Source: an uncultured Treponema sp. (GTDB lineage: Bacteria > Spirochaetota > Spirochaetia > Treponematales > Treponemataceae). From it: a stretch of DNA of 32,914 nt. Of the stretch, positions 6,607-14,371 are shown piece by piece. The notes beneath the pieces are model-generated. The model was not told the DNA's origin and did no database searches. It saw only the letters and a program-made list of their open reading frames with translations. The stretch lies in the NCBI GenBank assembly GCA_946540605.1, contig CAMNIU010000166.1, positions 1-32,914 on the forward strand, given 5' to 3'. Positions within the stretch are counted from its first letter, which is position 1, and each line of letters begins with the position of its first letter. The position numbers were made by a program, and so were the translations under genes.

Positions 6607-8526
6607 ATGGCTTATGTAAAAAATCTCTTTGACCAGAACTTTATTCAGTATGCGAGTTACGTTATCCGCGACCGCGCTATTCCTGAAATTACAGACGGAC
6701 TAAAACCTGTTCAGAGACGAATCATTCACACTCTCATTAAAACTGACGACGGGCGCTTTGTGAAGGTTGCCAATGTGTGCGGTAAGGTTATGGCTTATCA
6801 CCCGCACGGCGATGCTTCCATTTACACTGCCCTGGTAAATCTTGCAAACAAAGAAATCTTTATTGATAAGCAGGGAAACTTTGGTAACATGTACACGGGC
6901 GACGGTGCTTCTGCTCCCCGATACATTGAGTGCCGCCTTCGCCCAATCACAAAAGACATCTTAAATACAAATCCGCGCATTACCCAGTATGTTGATACTT
7001 ACGACGGCCGTGATGTTGAGCCGACCGCCTTCCAGGCAAAGCTGCCACTCGTTCTTATAATGGGAGCCGAAGGTATTGCGGTTGGTATGAGTACAAACAT
7101 CCTCAGCCACAATATTCACGAGGTAATAGACGCAGAACGAAAATGCCTGCGCGGCGAAAAGTTCCAGCTCTTCCCGGACTTCCCTACCGGCGGTCTAATC
7201 GATGTTTCAGAATATCAGGACGGACTTGGAAAAATCATCACCCGTGCCAAGATGGACACCAGCGATGATAAAAAAATCGTCATCACAGAACTTCCTTACG
7301 GTTCGACTACAGAAAGCCTTTGCAACTCAATTGAAAAGGCAGTAAAAAACGGAAAAATCAAGGCAACCTCAATTCAAGACTATACCGCCGACAAAGTAAA
7401 TATTGAAATCCGTCTGCAGCGCGGCGTTTACACAAAAGATGTTGTAGATTCCCTTTACGCCTTTACCGACTGCGAGCAGACAATCTACTGTAACCTGCTT
7501 GTAATTAAAGACAACATGCCGGTGCAGATGACCTGTACTCAGGTAATTGAACATCACTCAAAGCAGCTGGTCGGAATCTTAAAGGCTGAGCTTCTGCTTG
7601 AAAAAGAAGACCTTACAGAAAAGCTGCACCTGCGAACCCTCGAACGTATTTTCGTAGAAGAGCGAATCTATAAAAAAATCGAACAACAAAAAACTGAAGA
7701 AGGTGTAATCAAAGCGGTAAAAGACGGCTTTAAGCCTTTCGCAAAAGAACTGATTCGCCCGATTACCGACGAGGATGTTGACCACCTGCTCAAAATCCCA
7801 ATCCGCCGAATCTCCCTTTATGATATGAGTAAAAACCGTGCCGAGGTTGAAGCAATCAACGCCCGCATTAAAGAAATCAATAAGCTGCTCAAGCACTTGG
7901 TTGATTACGCAATCAGCTGGCTGGACGGAATTGAAAAGAAGCTGGCAGTACTTGGAGAGGATGCTCTTGTACGCCACACTGAAATTACAAACATCAATGC
8001 CGTAGACGTAAAGGCCGTTACAAAACGTGACCTTGCCCTGCGCTACGACGAGAAAAATGGAAATCTCGGAACCGAAGTTTCTGGTGGCAATGAACTCTTC
8101 AAGGTTACTCCTTACGACAAGATTCTTTATGTTCGAAAGAGCGGAATTTATTCTGTTTCTGAAACTCCAAAAAAACTTTTTGTTGGACCAGAAATGCGTT
8201 ACTGCGGATTTGCAGACAAGGAAAGCCTTTCCAAAGTTCTCTTTACGATTCTCTACCGCGACCCTGCAACTCAGTTTGTTCACATCAAGCGCTGTAAGAT
8301 TCAGGGCTTTATTATGAATCGCGATTACTTCTTTGCACCGGAAGGCTGCGAAGTTCTCCACGTCGATACCCGCAAATCCTTTACTTTCCAGCTTAATTAT
8401 GTAAAGAAACCTCGCCTCAAAGTGCTCACCGAAAAGTTCAAGGCCGACAAGTTTGAGGAGAAGAGCCTTAAGGCAAAGGGTATCCGCGTTTCAAATAAGG
8501 AAGTGCAGGATATAGTTGTTGAGTAG
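6607..8526 (+). CDS. parC: DNA topoisomerase IV / gyrase-like subunit A
   Basis: Type IIA topoisomerase A subunit that cuts and rejoins DNA during decatenation or supercoil control. From the ATG at 6607 it is 639 aa, shorter than GyrA and like the compact ParC/GyrA2 group. The catalytic Tyr lies in APRYIECRL, and HPHGDASIYTAL is the breakage-domain motif. The ORF track opens at a GTG at 6577, but AGGGG at 6596-6600 lies 6 nt before the ATG, so 6607 is preferred. At the quinolone-determining positions the motif has Ala and Thr where E. coli GyrA has Ser83 and Asp87. The C-terminal region (residues ~480-639) is short, with no clear set of GyrA beta-pinwheel repeats or GyrA box. No parE is adjacent; its partner must lie elsewhere. 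Confidence 0.88.
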   Translation: MAYVKNLFDQNFIQYASYVIRDRAIPEITDGLKPVQRRIIHTLIKTDDGRFVKVANVCGKVMAYHPHGDASIYTALVNLANKEIFIDKQGNFGNMYTGDGASAPRYIECRLRPITKDILNTNPRITQYVDTYDGRDVEPTAFQAKLPLVLIMGAEGIAVGMSTNILSHNIHEVIDAERKCLRGEKFQLFPDFPTGGLIDVSEYQDGLGKIITRAKMDTSDDKKIVITELPYGSTTESLCNSIEKAVKNGKIKATSIQDYTADKVNIEIRLQRGVYTKDVVDSLYAFTDCEQTIYCNLLVIKDNMPVQMTCTQVIEHHSKQLVGILKAELLLEKEDLTEKLHLRTLERIFVEERIYKKIEQQKTEEGVIKAVKDGFKPFAKELIRPITDEDVDHLLKIPIRRISLYDMSKNRAEVEAINARIKEINKLLKHLVDYAISWLDGIEKKLAVLGEDALVRHTEITNINAVDVKAVTKRDLALRYDEKNGNLGTEVSGGNELFKVTPYDKILYVRKSGIYSVSETPKKLFVGPEMRYCGFADKESLSKVLFTILYRDPATQFVHIKRCKIQGFIMNRDYFFAPEGCEVLHVDTRKSFTFQLNYVKKPRLKVLTEKFKADKFEEKSLKAKGIRVSNKEVQDIVVE

Positions 8527-8536
8527 TAGTCAGGTG

Positions 8537-8564
8537 CTAGGTTTTAGGTTCTAGGTGATAGGAA
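8537..8564 (+). repeat. Degenerate 7-nt tandem repeat
   Basis: Four head-to-tail units of CTAGGTT, TTAGGTT, CTAGGTG and ATAGGAA lie just after the parC stop. The units diverge progressively. They are noncoding, with no visible role. They adjoin GC-rich hairpins and may form part of the same composite repeat. Confidence 0.55.
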
Positions 8565-8567
8565 TGA

Positions 8568-8638
8568 GGGAGGAGCCCCTCCCTACGGCCGCACTTCGTT
8601 GCGTCCTACCCTTCCTGCGGGCTCAAACGCCGCCCGCA
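8568..8638. repeat. GC-rich intergenic hairpins after parC
   Basis: Two clear hairpins stand out: GGGAGG/CCTCCC with loop AGCC (8568-8583), and TGCGGGC/GCCCGCA with a 9-nt loop (8616-8638). A weaker GCAC-TTCG-TTGC structure lies between them. Composition is much more GC-rich than the flanking AT-rich gaps. No T-run follows, so they are more like repeat elements than a textbook terminator for parC. Confidence 0.55.
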
Positions 8639-8656
8639 ACGCCTGCTCTAATCACC

Positions 8657-8717
8657 GTCATCCCGAATTTGTTTCGGGATCCATTTCTAATAGATGCTGA
8701 AACAAGTTCAGCATGAC
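8657..8717. repeat. Composite palindromic intergenic element
   Basis: Two hairpins, ATCCCGAA/TTCGGGAT (8660-8680) and TGCTGAA/TTCAGCA (8695-8713), sit between short outer inverted ends GTCAT (8657-8661) and ATGAC (8713-8717). The right half recurs inside the radical SAM gene at 3993-4015. The symmetric ends resemble non-autonomous REP/MITE-like elements. The right hairpin also supplies a possible -35 for yigZ. Confidence 0.65.
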
Positions 8718-8726
8718 AATTAATAT
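8697..8726 (+). promoter_or_regulatory. Possible yigZ promoter, leaderless type
   Basis: TAATAT (8721-8726) ends 6 nt before the yigZ ATG, with CTGAAA (8697-8702) at 18 nt as a weak -35 that falls inside the palindromic repeat. No ribosome binding site is present. The -10 spacing matches that of pepT, lon and the esterase gene. Confidence 0.45.
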
Positions 8727-8732
8727 AAAAAA

Positions 8733-9332
8733 ATGGAAATATTAAAATCATACATCAACTACGAAGAAACAATCAAAGGCTCACGCTTCCTCTCCGAGCT
8801 CTTTCCCTGCGACACACAAGCCGCAGCCCGTGAACTTGTAAAATCACAGAAAGCAAAATATGCCGACGCAACCCACGTAGTGCACGCCTTTGTAATCGGC
8901 CCTGGTGCCGAAGTAATGGGAATGAGCGACGACGGTGAACCAAGTGGAACTGCCGGCCGCCCTGCCCTGGATGTTCTTCGTGGACGCAGCTGTACTAATA
9001 CCGTTCTCACAATCACCCGCTGGTTCGGTGGAACACTGTTAGGTACGGGCGGGCTTGTAAAAGCTTACGGTAACGGTGCTAAAGGAGTTCTTGCAGCGGC
9101 AGACGAGGCCGAACTTTTTGAAGAACTTGTTGCAAAAAAATCCTTCACTTTTACAACAGACTATTCACTCTATAAACTCATCAAAAACAATATGGAACTC
9201 TTCCACATTTCAAATCTTTCAGAAGATTTTGGTACTGAAATCTCTATCACAGGCGAAATTCATGAAAGTGAGTATCAGGTCTTTATAAGTAAACTCCTTG
9301 ATATCTCGAACGGAAAAATTCTAGTACACTAG
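8733..9332 (+). CDS. yigZ: YigZ/IMPACT family protein (UPF0029)
   Basis: 199 aa, the usual length for bacterial YigZ. The family signature ITRWFGGTLLGTGGLVKAY spans about residues 92-110, and MSDDGEPSGTAGRP (about 69-82) is the other conserved block. The C-terminal ~70 residues fit the DUF1949 ferredoxin-like domain. Eukaryotic IMPACT regulates Gcn2, but the bacterial role is not established; ribosome or proline-peptide links have been suggested. The start has no Shine-Dalgarno, with a -10 box 6 nt upstream. The stop lies in a small CTAGT/ACTAG palindrome and overlaps the hairpin covering the xylanase ribosome binding site, so yigZ and the xylanase are probably cotranscribed. Confidence 0.92.
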   Translation: MEILKSYINYEETIKGSRFLSELFPCDTQAAARELVKSQKAKYADATHVVHAFVIGPGAEVMGMSDDGEPSGTAGRPALDVLRGRSCTNTVLTITRWFGGTLLGTGGLVKAYGNGAKGVLAAADEAELFEELVAKKSFTFTTDYSLYKLIKNNMELFHISNLSEDFGTEISITGEIHESEYQVFISKLLDISNGKILVH

Positions 9333-9346
9333 TTCCTAGAGGAACT
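9331..9346 (+). promoter_or_regulatory. Hairpin covering the xylanase ribosome binding site
   Basis: AGTTCC and GGAACT form a 6-bp stem around TAGA. The Shine-Dalgarno core (AGAGGAA) lies in the loop and 3' arm, 4-11 nt before the xylanase ATG. The yigZ stop codon (9330-9332) overlaps the 5' arm, so a ribosome finishing yigZ would open the stem. This predicts translational coupling. Confidence 0.5.
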
Positions 9347-9349
9347 AAA

Positions 9350-10684
9350 ATGAAAAAACTATTAACCTTAACCGTAATTGCAATTATAGCTTTTACACTT
9401 TTCTCATGCACAGGAAAATCTAAGAACTCCACAGCCGCACAGACTGAAACAAAAAATCAGGAAGAAACTGTGATGAAACCTGCTGCAACAGAATCAAACG
9501 GAATGGCTGCAAAATTTATGAAATCTGCAGAAAAAGCAAAAGAGGAAGCTAAAGCTCAGGCTGCCGAAATCGAAGGTTTTGAACAGAAAGAACCTCTTTG
9601 TGAATCAGCTGCCCGACACGGATTTAAGCTTGGCACAGTAATCAATCCTCAGAATCTTGACAGAAAAGTTTATACCGACATGGTAAAAGCTGATTTCAAC
9701 AGCATCACTGCTGCAAACGAATTTAAGGCATATTCACTGCTTTCTATGTCATTAAGTCAGAAAAGCGAAACTGGCATGCCTGTAATGAACTACTATAGAG
9801 CAGACAGCATTGCAGAGTTTGCCAAGGCTAACGGAATTGGAATCCGCGGTCACGTTCTTGTATGGGATGCTTACATGCCAGACTGGTTCTTCAGAGAAAA
9901 CTATAGATATGACACAGAACTTGTTTCTTCTGACGTTATGAAAAAACGCCTTCAGCATTATATTGAAGATGTAATTACACACTTTGAAACAAAATATCCT
10001 GGTGTAGTATACTGCTGGGATGTAGTAAATGAAGCTGTTGGAGATGGCGCAAATGAGTTTAAGGAAGGTGATGAACGCCATGTCCGCACAATTCGCGGTG
10101 GTACTACAAACTATTTCTATGATGTAATCGGACCAGATTATGTTGAACTTTCTTTCAAATATGCACGCGAAACTGTAAAAAAACTTAACGCAAATATTAA
10201 GCTATTTTACAATGATTACAGCACCTTCTATTCTCCAAAACGAGAAGCAATCGGTAAACTTATTGAAAGCATCAACAAAAATGAAAAACTCTGTGACGGA
10301 GTTGGAATGCAAGGCTATGTCGGTGGTTATGGACAGCAATCCGGCTGTATGAGTGCAAATGACATCAACCTCTTTAAAAATGCAATTGTATTTTACAGCA
10401 ATCTGGGACTCGAAGTTCACGTTACCGAACTCGCCCTCCGCAACTACGACAAGACAAAAGGTGTTCAGCATGCCAGCTACTATGAAAAGTTTTTCCAAAT
10501 GTTAGCTTCAGTAGCTGATGAATACAAAACTCTCACCTGCGTAGCAATCTGGGGAATCTGCGATAATCCATCTCTTACAAAGGATGATTACAGTTATAAA
10601 ATGAATGGACCATATTGCGGAATGTACAACTACGACTGTTCAAAGAAACCAGAATTTTTTATGGTAGCAAAGGCTTTAGAATAA
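9350..10684 (+). CDS. Endo-1,4-beta-xylanase, GH10 lipoprotein
   Basis: Retaining glycoside hydrolase that cleaves the beta-1,4-xylan backbone outside the cell. Residues 1-20 form a lipoprotein signal ending in the lipobox LFSC, predicting membrane anchoring at Cys20. A polar, Ala/Lys/Glu-rich linker (residues ~21-80) precedes the GH10 barrel. The acid/base is Glu228 in WDVVNEAV and the nucleophile Glu360 in HVTELA; GHVLVWD is the conserved His region. Length (444 aa) fits one catalytic domain with no carbohydrate-binding module. The gene starts 17 nt after yigZ with an AGAGGAA site inside a hairpin. A bidirectional terminator separates it from the convergent CE15 esterase gene, a functional partner in xylan breakdown. 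Confidence 0.94.
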   Translation: MKKLLTLTVIAIIAFTLFSCTGKSKNSTAAQTETKNQEETVMKPAATESNGMAAKFMKSAEKAKEEAKAQAAEIEGFEQKEPLCESAARHGFKLGTVINPQNLDRKVYTDMVKADFNSITAANEFKAYSLLSMSLSQKSETGMPVMNYYRADSIAEFAKANGIGIRGHVLVWDAYMPDWFFRENYRYDTELVSSDVMKKRLQHYIEDVITHFETKYPGVVYCWDVVNEAVGDGANEFKEGDERHVRTIRGGTTNYFYDVIGPDYVELSFKYARETVKKLNANIKLFYNDYSTFYSPKREAIGKLIESINKNEKLCDGVGMQGYVGGYGQQSGCMSANDINLFKNAIVFYSNLGLEVHVTELALRNYDKTKGVQHASYYEKFFQMLASVADEYKTLTCVAIWGICDNPSLTKDDYSYKMNGPYCGMYNYDCSKKPEFFMVAKALE

Positions 10685-10702
10685 AAAAAATAAACGCATA
10701 AA

Positions 10703-10740
10703 AAAAAGGCTGCGAACATTTAAGTTTGCAGCCTTTTTTA
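10703..10740. terminator. Bidirectional terminator between xylanase and CE15 genes
   Basis: GGCTGCGAAC and GTTTGCAGCC pair over 10 positions with one G-T wobble and a 5-nt loop. An A-run lies on the left and a T-run on the right, so it can end transcription from both convergent genes. Confidence 0.9.
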
Positions 10741-10767
10741 TGGTTGTTTTATAACCTTGAAATCTTT

Positions 10768-12786
10768 TTACTTATATAGATCTGCAGTGCCAGTTCTAAT
10801 AGCTTCAACTTTTGCATCATGATTACGCTCTTTCGATTCAGGATATTCCCACTGCTCATCTATCGAATCAAATAACGGGTCATAGTTAGCAGCTTCTTCA
10901 AACACTGTAGTTTTTAATGCTTTTGTATAATCAGAATAACCTGCAATAGCTGTCTTCTTACCGTATACTTTATCATTAAATAAATCCAGAAGCAGTTTCA
11001 TATCGTCTTCGGTAACAGCGTGTCCATTATTATGAAAGTAGCAGTATATATGATCCCCTAATCCCAGCCAATCATAAATAGATTCTGCTGCGCGGAATGT
11101 AAGATACATAGATGGTGCATTTACCCAGTCATCTGTCTGACTAGCTGCTCCTAAAATTACAAAATATCGGTCAGGATCTGCATTTATTGCAGCCAGCATA
11201 TACTGGTCAAGGTCAAATTCTTCCGGACTCTTGAAAGATCGGAATTTATCGTTAAACCAGCCTCCCTCAGAATCTGAAGTGAGACTTCCTAACGGTTCAT
11301 TTGCTGTCCATACATAAGTAGAATCTGCACCTACAGAAGAAAGATCGTATGTCATATCTTCTGAAAAATATCTGTAAGAAGCCATTCCGCCAGCTCCGGA
11401 ACATCCAGGAGCAACCATTTTTATGCGGCGTTCATAAGTTCCACAGACAGCAGCAGCTTTTCCATAGCGGGAAACTCCGGTTACTATAGAGTTTTCTTTA
11501 TTAATTCCAAGTTCTTCTGCTGCCCCATTATAAAGTGCATCAATAATCTTAGAAAGTCCCCAGCTCCAGGCCATAAGCTCTCCAGTCTGGCTTTCAGAAT
11601 CTGCATTATATGGGTAAAGCTCATAGAACTTTCCGGTATGCTTTATATCATCTGCAGCAATATCTGTAATTCCTCCCCATTCAAAGGTCATTCCATTATA
11701 AGTAACTGGTTGGCCTGCAAAATAAATAAATGCATATCCATTTTCCAGAGCAACGTCTTCTGAAACCCCACTTGAAACACCCAATACAAAAGGCCAGCCC
11801 TTATCGTCTGGAAGTGAAAGAGTTTCAGAATCAGGCAGTCTTACCTTTGCATGTGGAAGATCAACGGATTTACCATTTGAAGTCACTTTGATGTTAAGGA
11901 ATTTTTCATTTGCATTGTCTGTATCTTCAATTGTATATTCGACATCTTCACCACTACGCCACATTCCATACATTTCTGTCTGATAATCCCTATAAAGTTC
12001 TTCGGCACGTTCTGTCCACTGATCTTTTGTCTGAACGATTGAACCATCGTTAAATTTATATGGATCTGGATAGGAATTAATTTCCCACTTTGCAAACAAA
12101 GTCATGTCTTCTGTAATTTCTGCAGAAGGATTGAACTGTGTGGTGTATTCAGCATCTGTATACCAGCCTTTGAACTTTCTGCCTGCCTTTTTCGGTTCTG
12201 GCGGATTTGCAGTATCTCCTTTTTTAATTTTCAAATCAGCAAGTTTTTGTCCACCAAGAGTATTAAGTTCTACTGTTTGAAGTATACGCCAATGAGCTTT
12301 CAATTTTATTTCCTCATAGATTTCTGTTTCAAAATTAAATAGGTCTTCTGTTTCTCCAATAAACCATCCGTCAAATCCATAGCCTTCTTTTTTAGGACTT
12401 TTTACTGCAGAAACCTTTGTTCCCTCATAAATTTTTTGAAAAGGAACTTCTGAACCTCCATCTGTATCAAATGTAATGGTAATAAACTTACCCCATTTCG
12501 CCTTTAAGGTAATATCTTCATAAACTTTTGTAGAAAAATCAAAGTCTTTTCCATTGAGAGTCCAGCCCGTAAAGCCAAAACCTTCTTTTGTCGGGTTACT
12601 TACCCTGGAAACAGTTTTACCTGAATGAATTATTTGTGTTGCAACTTTTGAACTTCCGTCACTATCAAATGTTACCGTACACAATGTAATATCTGATTGA
12701 ATATGACACGAGATTAAGAAAGTTCCGGTTAGCAATACCAGAAATGCCAGTACCGATTTTATTTTTTTTGAAAAATGCATTTTCAT
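10768..12786 (-). CDS. CE15-like glucuronoyl methylesterase lipoprotein with three InlB-type repeats
   Basis: Likely hydrolyses ester bonds between lignin alcohols and glucuronic acid on xylan. The start is placed at the ATG at 12786, not the ORF-track 12828, because GGAGG lies 7 nt upstream; this gives 672 aa. Next come a lipoprotein signal ending LISC, three Listeria-Bacteroides (Flg_new/InlB B-repeat) units at roughly residues 35-235 (each starting near TVTFDSDG, TITFDTDG or TVELNTLG and ending in K/AHW or KW), and a catalytic domain with the CE15-type G-x-S-R-x-G-K motif GVSRYGK (Ser439). His589 in NNGHAVTED is the likely catalytic His. Many CE15 members have Cys before the Ser; here it is Val. 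The B-repeats probably act as spacer or surface-interaction modules. Confidence 0.85.
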   Translation of the reverse strand: MKMHFSKKIKSVLAFLVLLTGTFLISCHIQSDITLCTVTFDSDGSSKVATQIIHSGKTVSRVSNPTKEGFGFTGWTLNGKDFDFSTKVYEDITLKAKWGKFITITFDTDGGSEVPFQKIYEGTKVSAVKSPKKEGYGFDGWFIGETEDLFNFETEIYEEIKLKAHWRILQTVELNTLGGQKLADLKIKKGDTANPPEPKKAGRKFKGWYTDAEYTTQFNPSAEITEDMTLFAKWEINSYPDPYKFNDGSIVQTKDQWTERAEELYRDYQTEMYGMWRSGEDVEYTIEDTDNANEKFLNIKVTSNGKSVDLPHAKVRLPDSETLSLPDDKGWPFVLGVSSGVSEDVALENGYAFIYFAGQPVTYNGMTFEWGGITDIAADDIKHTGKFYELYPYNADSESQTGELMAWSWGLSKIIDALYNGAAEELGINKENSIVTGVSRYGKAAAVCGTYERRIKMVAPGCSGAGGMASYRYFSEDMTYDLSSVGADSTYVWTANEPLGSLTSDSEGGWFNDKFRSFKSPEEFDLDQYMLAAINADPDRYFVILGAASQTDDWVNAPSMYLTFRAAESIYDWLGLGDHIYCYFHNNGHAVTEDDMKLLLDLFNDKVYGKKTAIAGYSDYTKALKTTVFEEAANYDPLFDSIDEQWEYPESKERNHDAKVEAIRTGTADLYK

Positions 12787-12822
12787 CAAAAACCTCCAAA
12801 TTCTTATTAAAAAAGATTTATC

Positions 12823-12842
12823 GTCCATAAAATTTTATGGAC
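12823..12842. promoter_or_regulatory. 20-bp perfect palindrome, probable operator
   Basis: GTCCATAAAATTTTATGGAC is a perfect palindrome 37 nt upstream of the CE15 start codon. A symmetric site of this size near a promoter fits a dimeric regulator such as LacI, GntR or AraC types, but no regulator gene is adjacent. The palindrome is seen; the operator role is inferred. Confidence 0.5.
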
Positions 12843-13031
12843 TCACACTGAAGAAAGGATTGGGTTTTTGAAAGAAAAGATATTTTTGTTTATCTTAATT
12901 TTTGCATAAAATTCAAATAAAAAAATAGGAGATAATTCTTATGATTTTTTTATAAGAAACTTTTCTTTTTTATTCAGTTTTTTTTTCTTTTTAAAACGTT
13001 TAATGAGAAAGATTCCCTATTCAATTCTACT

Positions 13032-13071
13032 AAAACACTTGTATTCTAGTATTGAAGAAAGAAAGTGTTTT
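13032..13071. promoter_or_regulatory. 9-bp inverted repeat upstream of small lipoprotein
   Basis: AAAACACTT and AAGTGTTTT are perfect inverted repeats separated by 22 nt, ending 40 nt before the lipoprotein start codon. This could be a two-half-site operator or a long-loop leader hairpin. It is unlike the palindrome at 12823. Confidence 0.4.
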
Positions 13072-13111
13072 GAAAAAAGATATTTAATATAGCAAAAAGA
13101 AGGAAAACAAA

Positions 13112-13702
13112 ATGAAAAAAAACTCGGTTATATTATTATCTTTAACGGTATTATGTTGTTTTATGTTCTCAGGCTGTATTTATGATGAACCACCTTCAGA
13201 AAGCAGACCTGATGCAGAAATTTCACAAATACTTCCTGATCCAGAAATCCGTCCAAAAACAGGATTCATTATTGCAACAAGTGCTGGTAGTGTAGAAGGA
13301 ACTGTTTCAGATGATGGTTCTCAAGTAAACGCAGTTCTAACTCAAGGTTCTGATGCAGGTCTTGTTCTGTATTTATACGAAGACAAATCCTTTGCTCCAG
13401 AAAACTCAATTGTATCTTATGAATATTTCTGGGAAGTAAAAAAATGGGCAGACAATTCTCCAAATCCTAAACTTATGGTACGTTATGGAGATGCTTCTTC
13501 TTCATGGAAAAACTACGATCCTTCATATAGTGAAAAAACTAATTACGAAGACTGCTCTTCTAAGTCTGGCAAAAAGACAGCTTCAATAACCTTAAAATCA
13601 CAAGCAAACGCAATTGTTTTTGCAACAAATGGATATCAATGGGCAGGAGACTCCGGCGATACTGTAGAAATTACTGTTACAAAAATCAGCGTAAAAGAAT
13701 AA
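13112..13702 (+). CDS. Small lipoprotein, possible carbohydrate-binding
   Basis: 196 aa, family not recognised. Residues 1-22 form a lipoprotein signal (lipobox FSGC, Cys22), followed by a Pro/Glu-rich linker to about residue 48. The remaining ~145 residues look all-beta: alternating hydrophobics, many Trp/Tyr (YEYFWEVKKW, YQWAGD), Ser/Thr/Asp-rich turns and no catalytic motif. That profile and its place in a xylan locus suggest a carbohydrate-binding module or surface binding protein, which is inference. An AGAAGG site lies 9 nt before the ATG. Its stop abuts the stop of the convergent HAD gene with no bases between, and no terminator separates them. Confidence 0.75.
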   Translation: MKKNSVILLSLTVLCCFMFSGCIYDEPPSESRPDAEISQILPDPEIRPKTGFIIATSAGSVEGTVSDDGSQVNAVLTQGSDAGLVLYLYEDKSFAPENSIVSYEYFWEVKKWADNSPNPKLMVRYGDASSSWKNYDPSYSEKTNYEDCSSKSGKKTASITLKSQANAIVFATNGYQWAGDSGDTVEITVTKISVKE

Positions 13703-14362
13703 TTATAAAACAGTTTTCAGCCCATCGAGCGAATCAAAAATGTTACAGCACATTTTCCTGATTTCTTCGGTGGGTTGAACTTTATCTATTACCATAACAG
13801 GTTTAAGACCTGCAGCATATGCACTACGGATTCCATTCAAACTGTCTTCAACTGCAGCACAATCTTCAGGATTCATTCCAATTGACTTGCAGGCCATAAG
13901 ATAGATTTCCGGATTTGGTTTACTGTGTTCTACCATTTCGCCGGTTGTTCGGGTCTCAAAGAAATCAATTACGCCTGCCGCCCTTAACTGGCGTTCTACA
14001 GTTGGACCCCGCGTAGAAGATGCCAGTGCCAGACGATATCGAGGCTTAAGATATTCAAGGATTTCTTTTGCATAAGGCAAAAGTGGAATGCCATCTTTTT
14101 CTTCTATCTCATGAAAGAGTTCTGAGGTGCGTTCAAGAAATGCTTCGCTGTCAAAATCAGAACCATAATATTTTTTTAAGGTTTGAATTGTATCATTTTT
14201 ATTTGAGCCGCGGCAGGCATTTAAGATTTCGTCATTTACAGAAAGACCTTTTTCTTCAGCCGCCTTTCTCCAGGTTATATCAGAAATTGATTCGGAATCG
14301 AGAATTACCCCGTCCATATCAAAAATAATTGCTTTTATATTTTTCATCTTGTTGTTGCTCAT
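13703..14362 (-). CDS. HAD-superfamily phosphatase/phosphomutase
   Basis: 219 aa, typical of the beta-phosphoglucomutase-like HAD subfamily. Motif I is IIFDMDGVILDS (nucleophile Asp16, general acid/base Asp18), motif II ASSTR, motif III Lys in HSKPNPEIYL, and motif IV VEDSLNGIRSA. A helical cap lies between residues ~25 and 90. The substrate is probably a sugar phosphate or similar metabolite; phosphatase and mutase cannot be told apart by eye. Two ATGs are possible (residues 1 and 6), neither with a Shine-Dalgarno; the first is favoured because a -10 box lies 9 nt upstream. It is divergent from the esterase across 56 nt with overlapping promoters. Confidence 0.87.
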   Translation of the reverse strand: MSNNKMKNIKAIIFDMDGVILDSESISDITWRKAAEEKGLSVNDEILNACRGSNKNDTIQTLKKYYGSDFDSEAFLERTSELFHEIEEKDGIPLLPYAKEILEYLKPRYRLALASSTRGPTVERQLRAAGVIDFFETRTTGEMVEHSKPNPEIYLMACKSIGMNPEDCAAVEDSLNGIRSAYAAGLKPVMVIDKVQPTEEIRKMCCNIFDSLDGLKTVL

Positions 14363-14370
14363 GATGAGCA
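14356..14370. promoter_or_regulatory. Palindrome over the HAD start codon
   Basis: TGCTCAT-G-ATGAGCA is a perfect 7+1+7 palindrome covering the HAD gene's start codon and the predicted transcription start. It could be an operator or a 5'-end hairpin. It may also be chance. Confidence 0.35.
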
Positions 14371-14371
14371 G

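Larger units (their letters stand above)
12787..13111. other. AT-rich divergent intergenic region of the xylan locus
   Basis: This 325-nt gap separates the CE15 gene (-) from the small lipoprotein gene (+). It contains the CE15 ribosome binding site, a 20-bp perfect palindrome (12823-12842) and a 9-bp inverted repeat (13032-13071). No convincing -35/-10 pair was found for either gene and no additional ORF with a ribosome binding site. The remainder is A/T-rich runs. Confidence 0.7.

Noticed and set aside
7579-8361. 260-aa minus-strand ORF opposite parC
   Set aside because: It lies fully inside the conserved parC frame, has no recognisable domain and no ribosome binding site, and is explained by codon bias of the coding strand.
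12787-12828. 14-residue N-terminal extension of the CE15 lipoprotein
   Set aside because: GGAGG sits 7 nt before the ATG at 12786, which also gives a normal-length lipoprotein signal. The extension would also run into the 20-bp palindrome.
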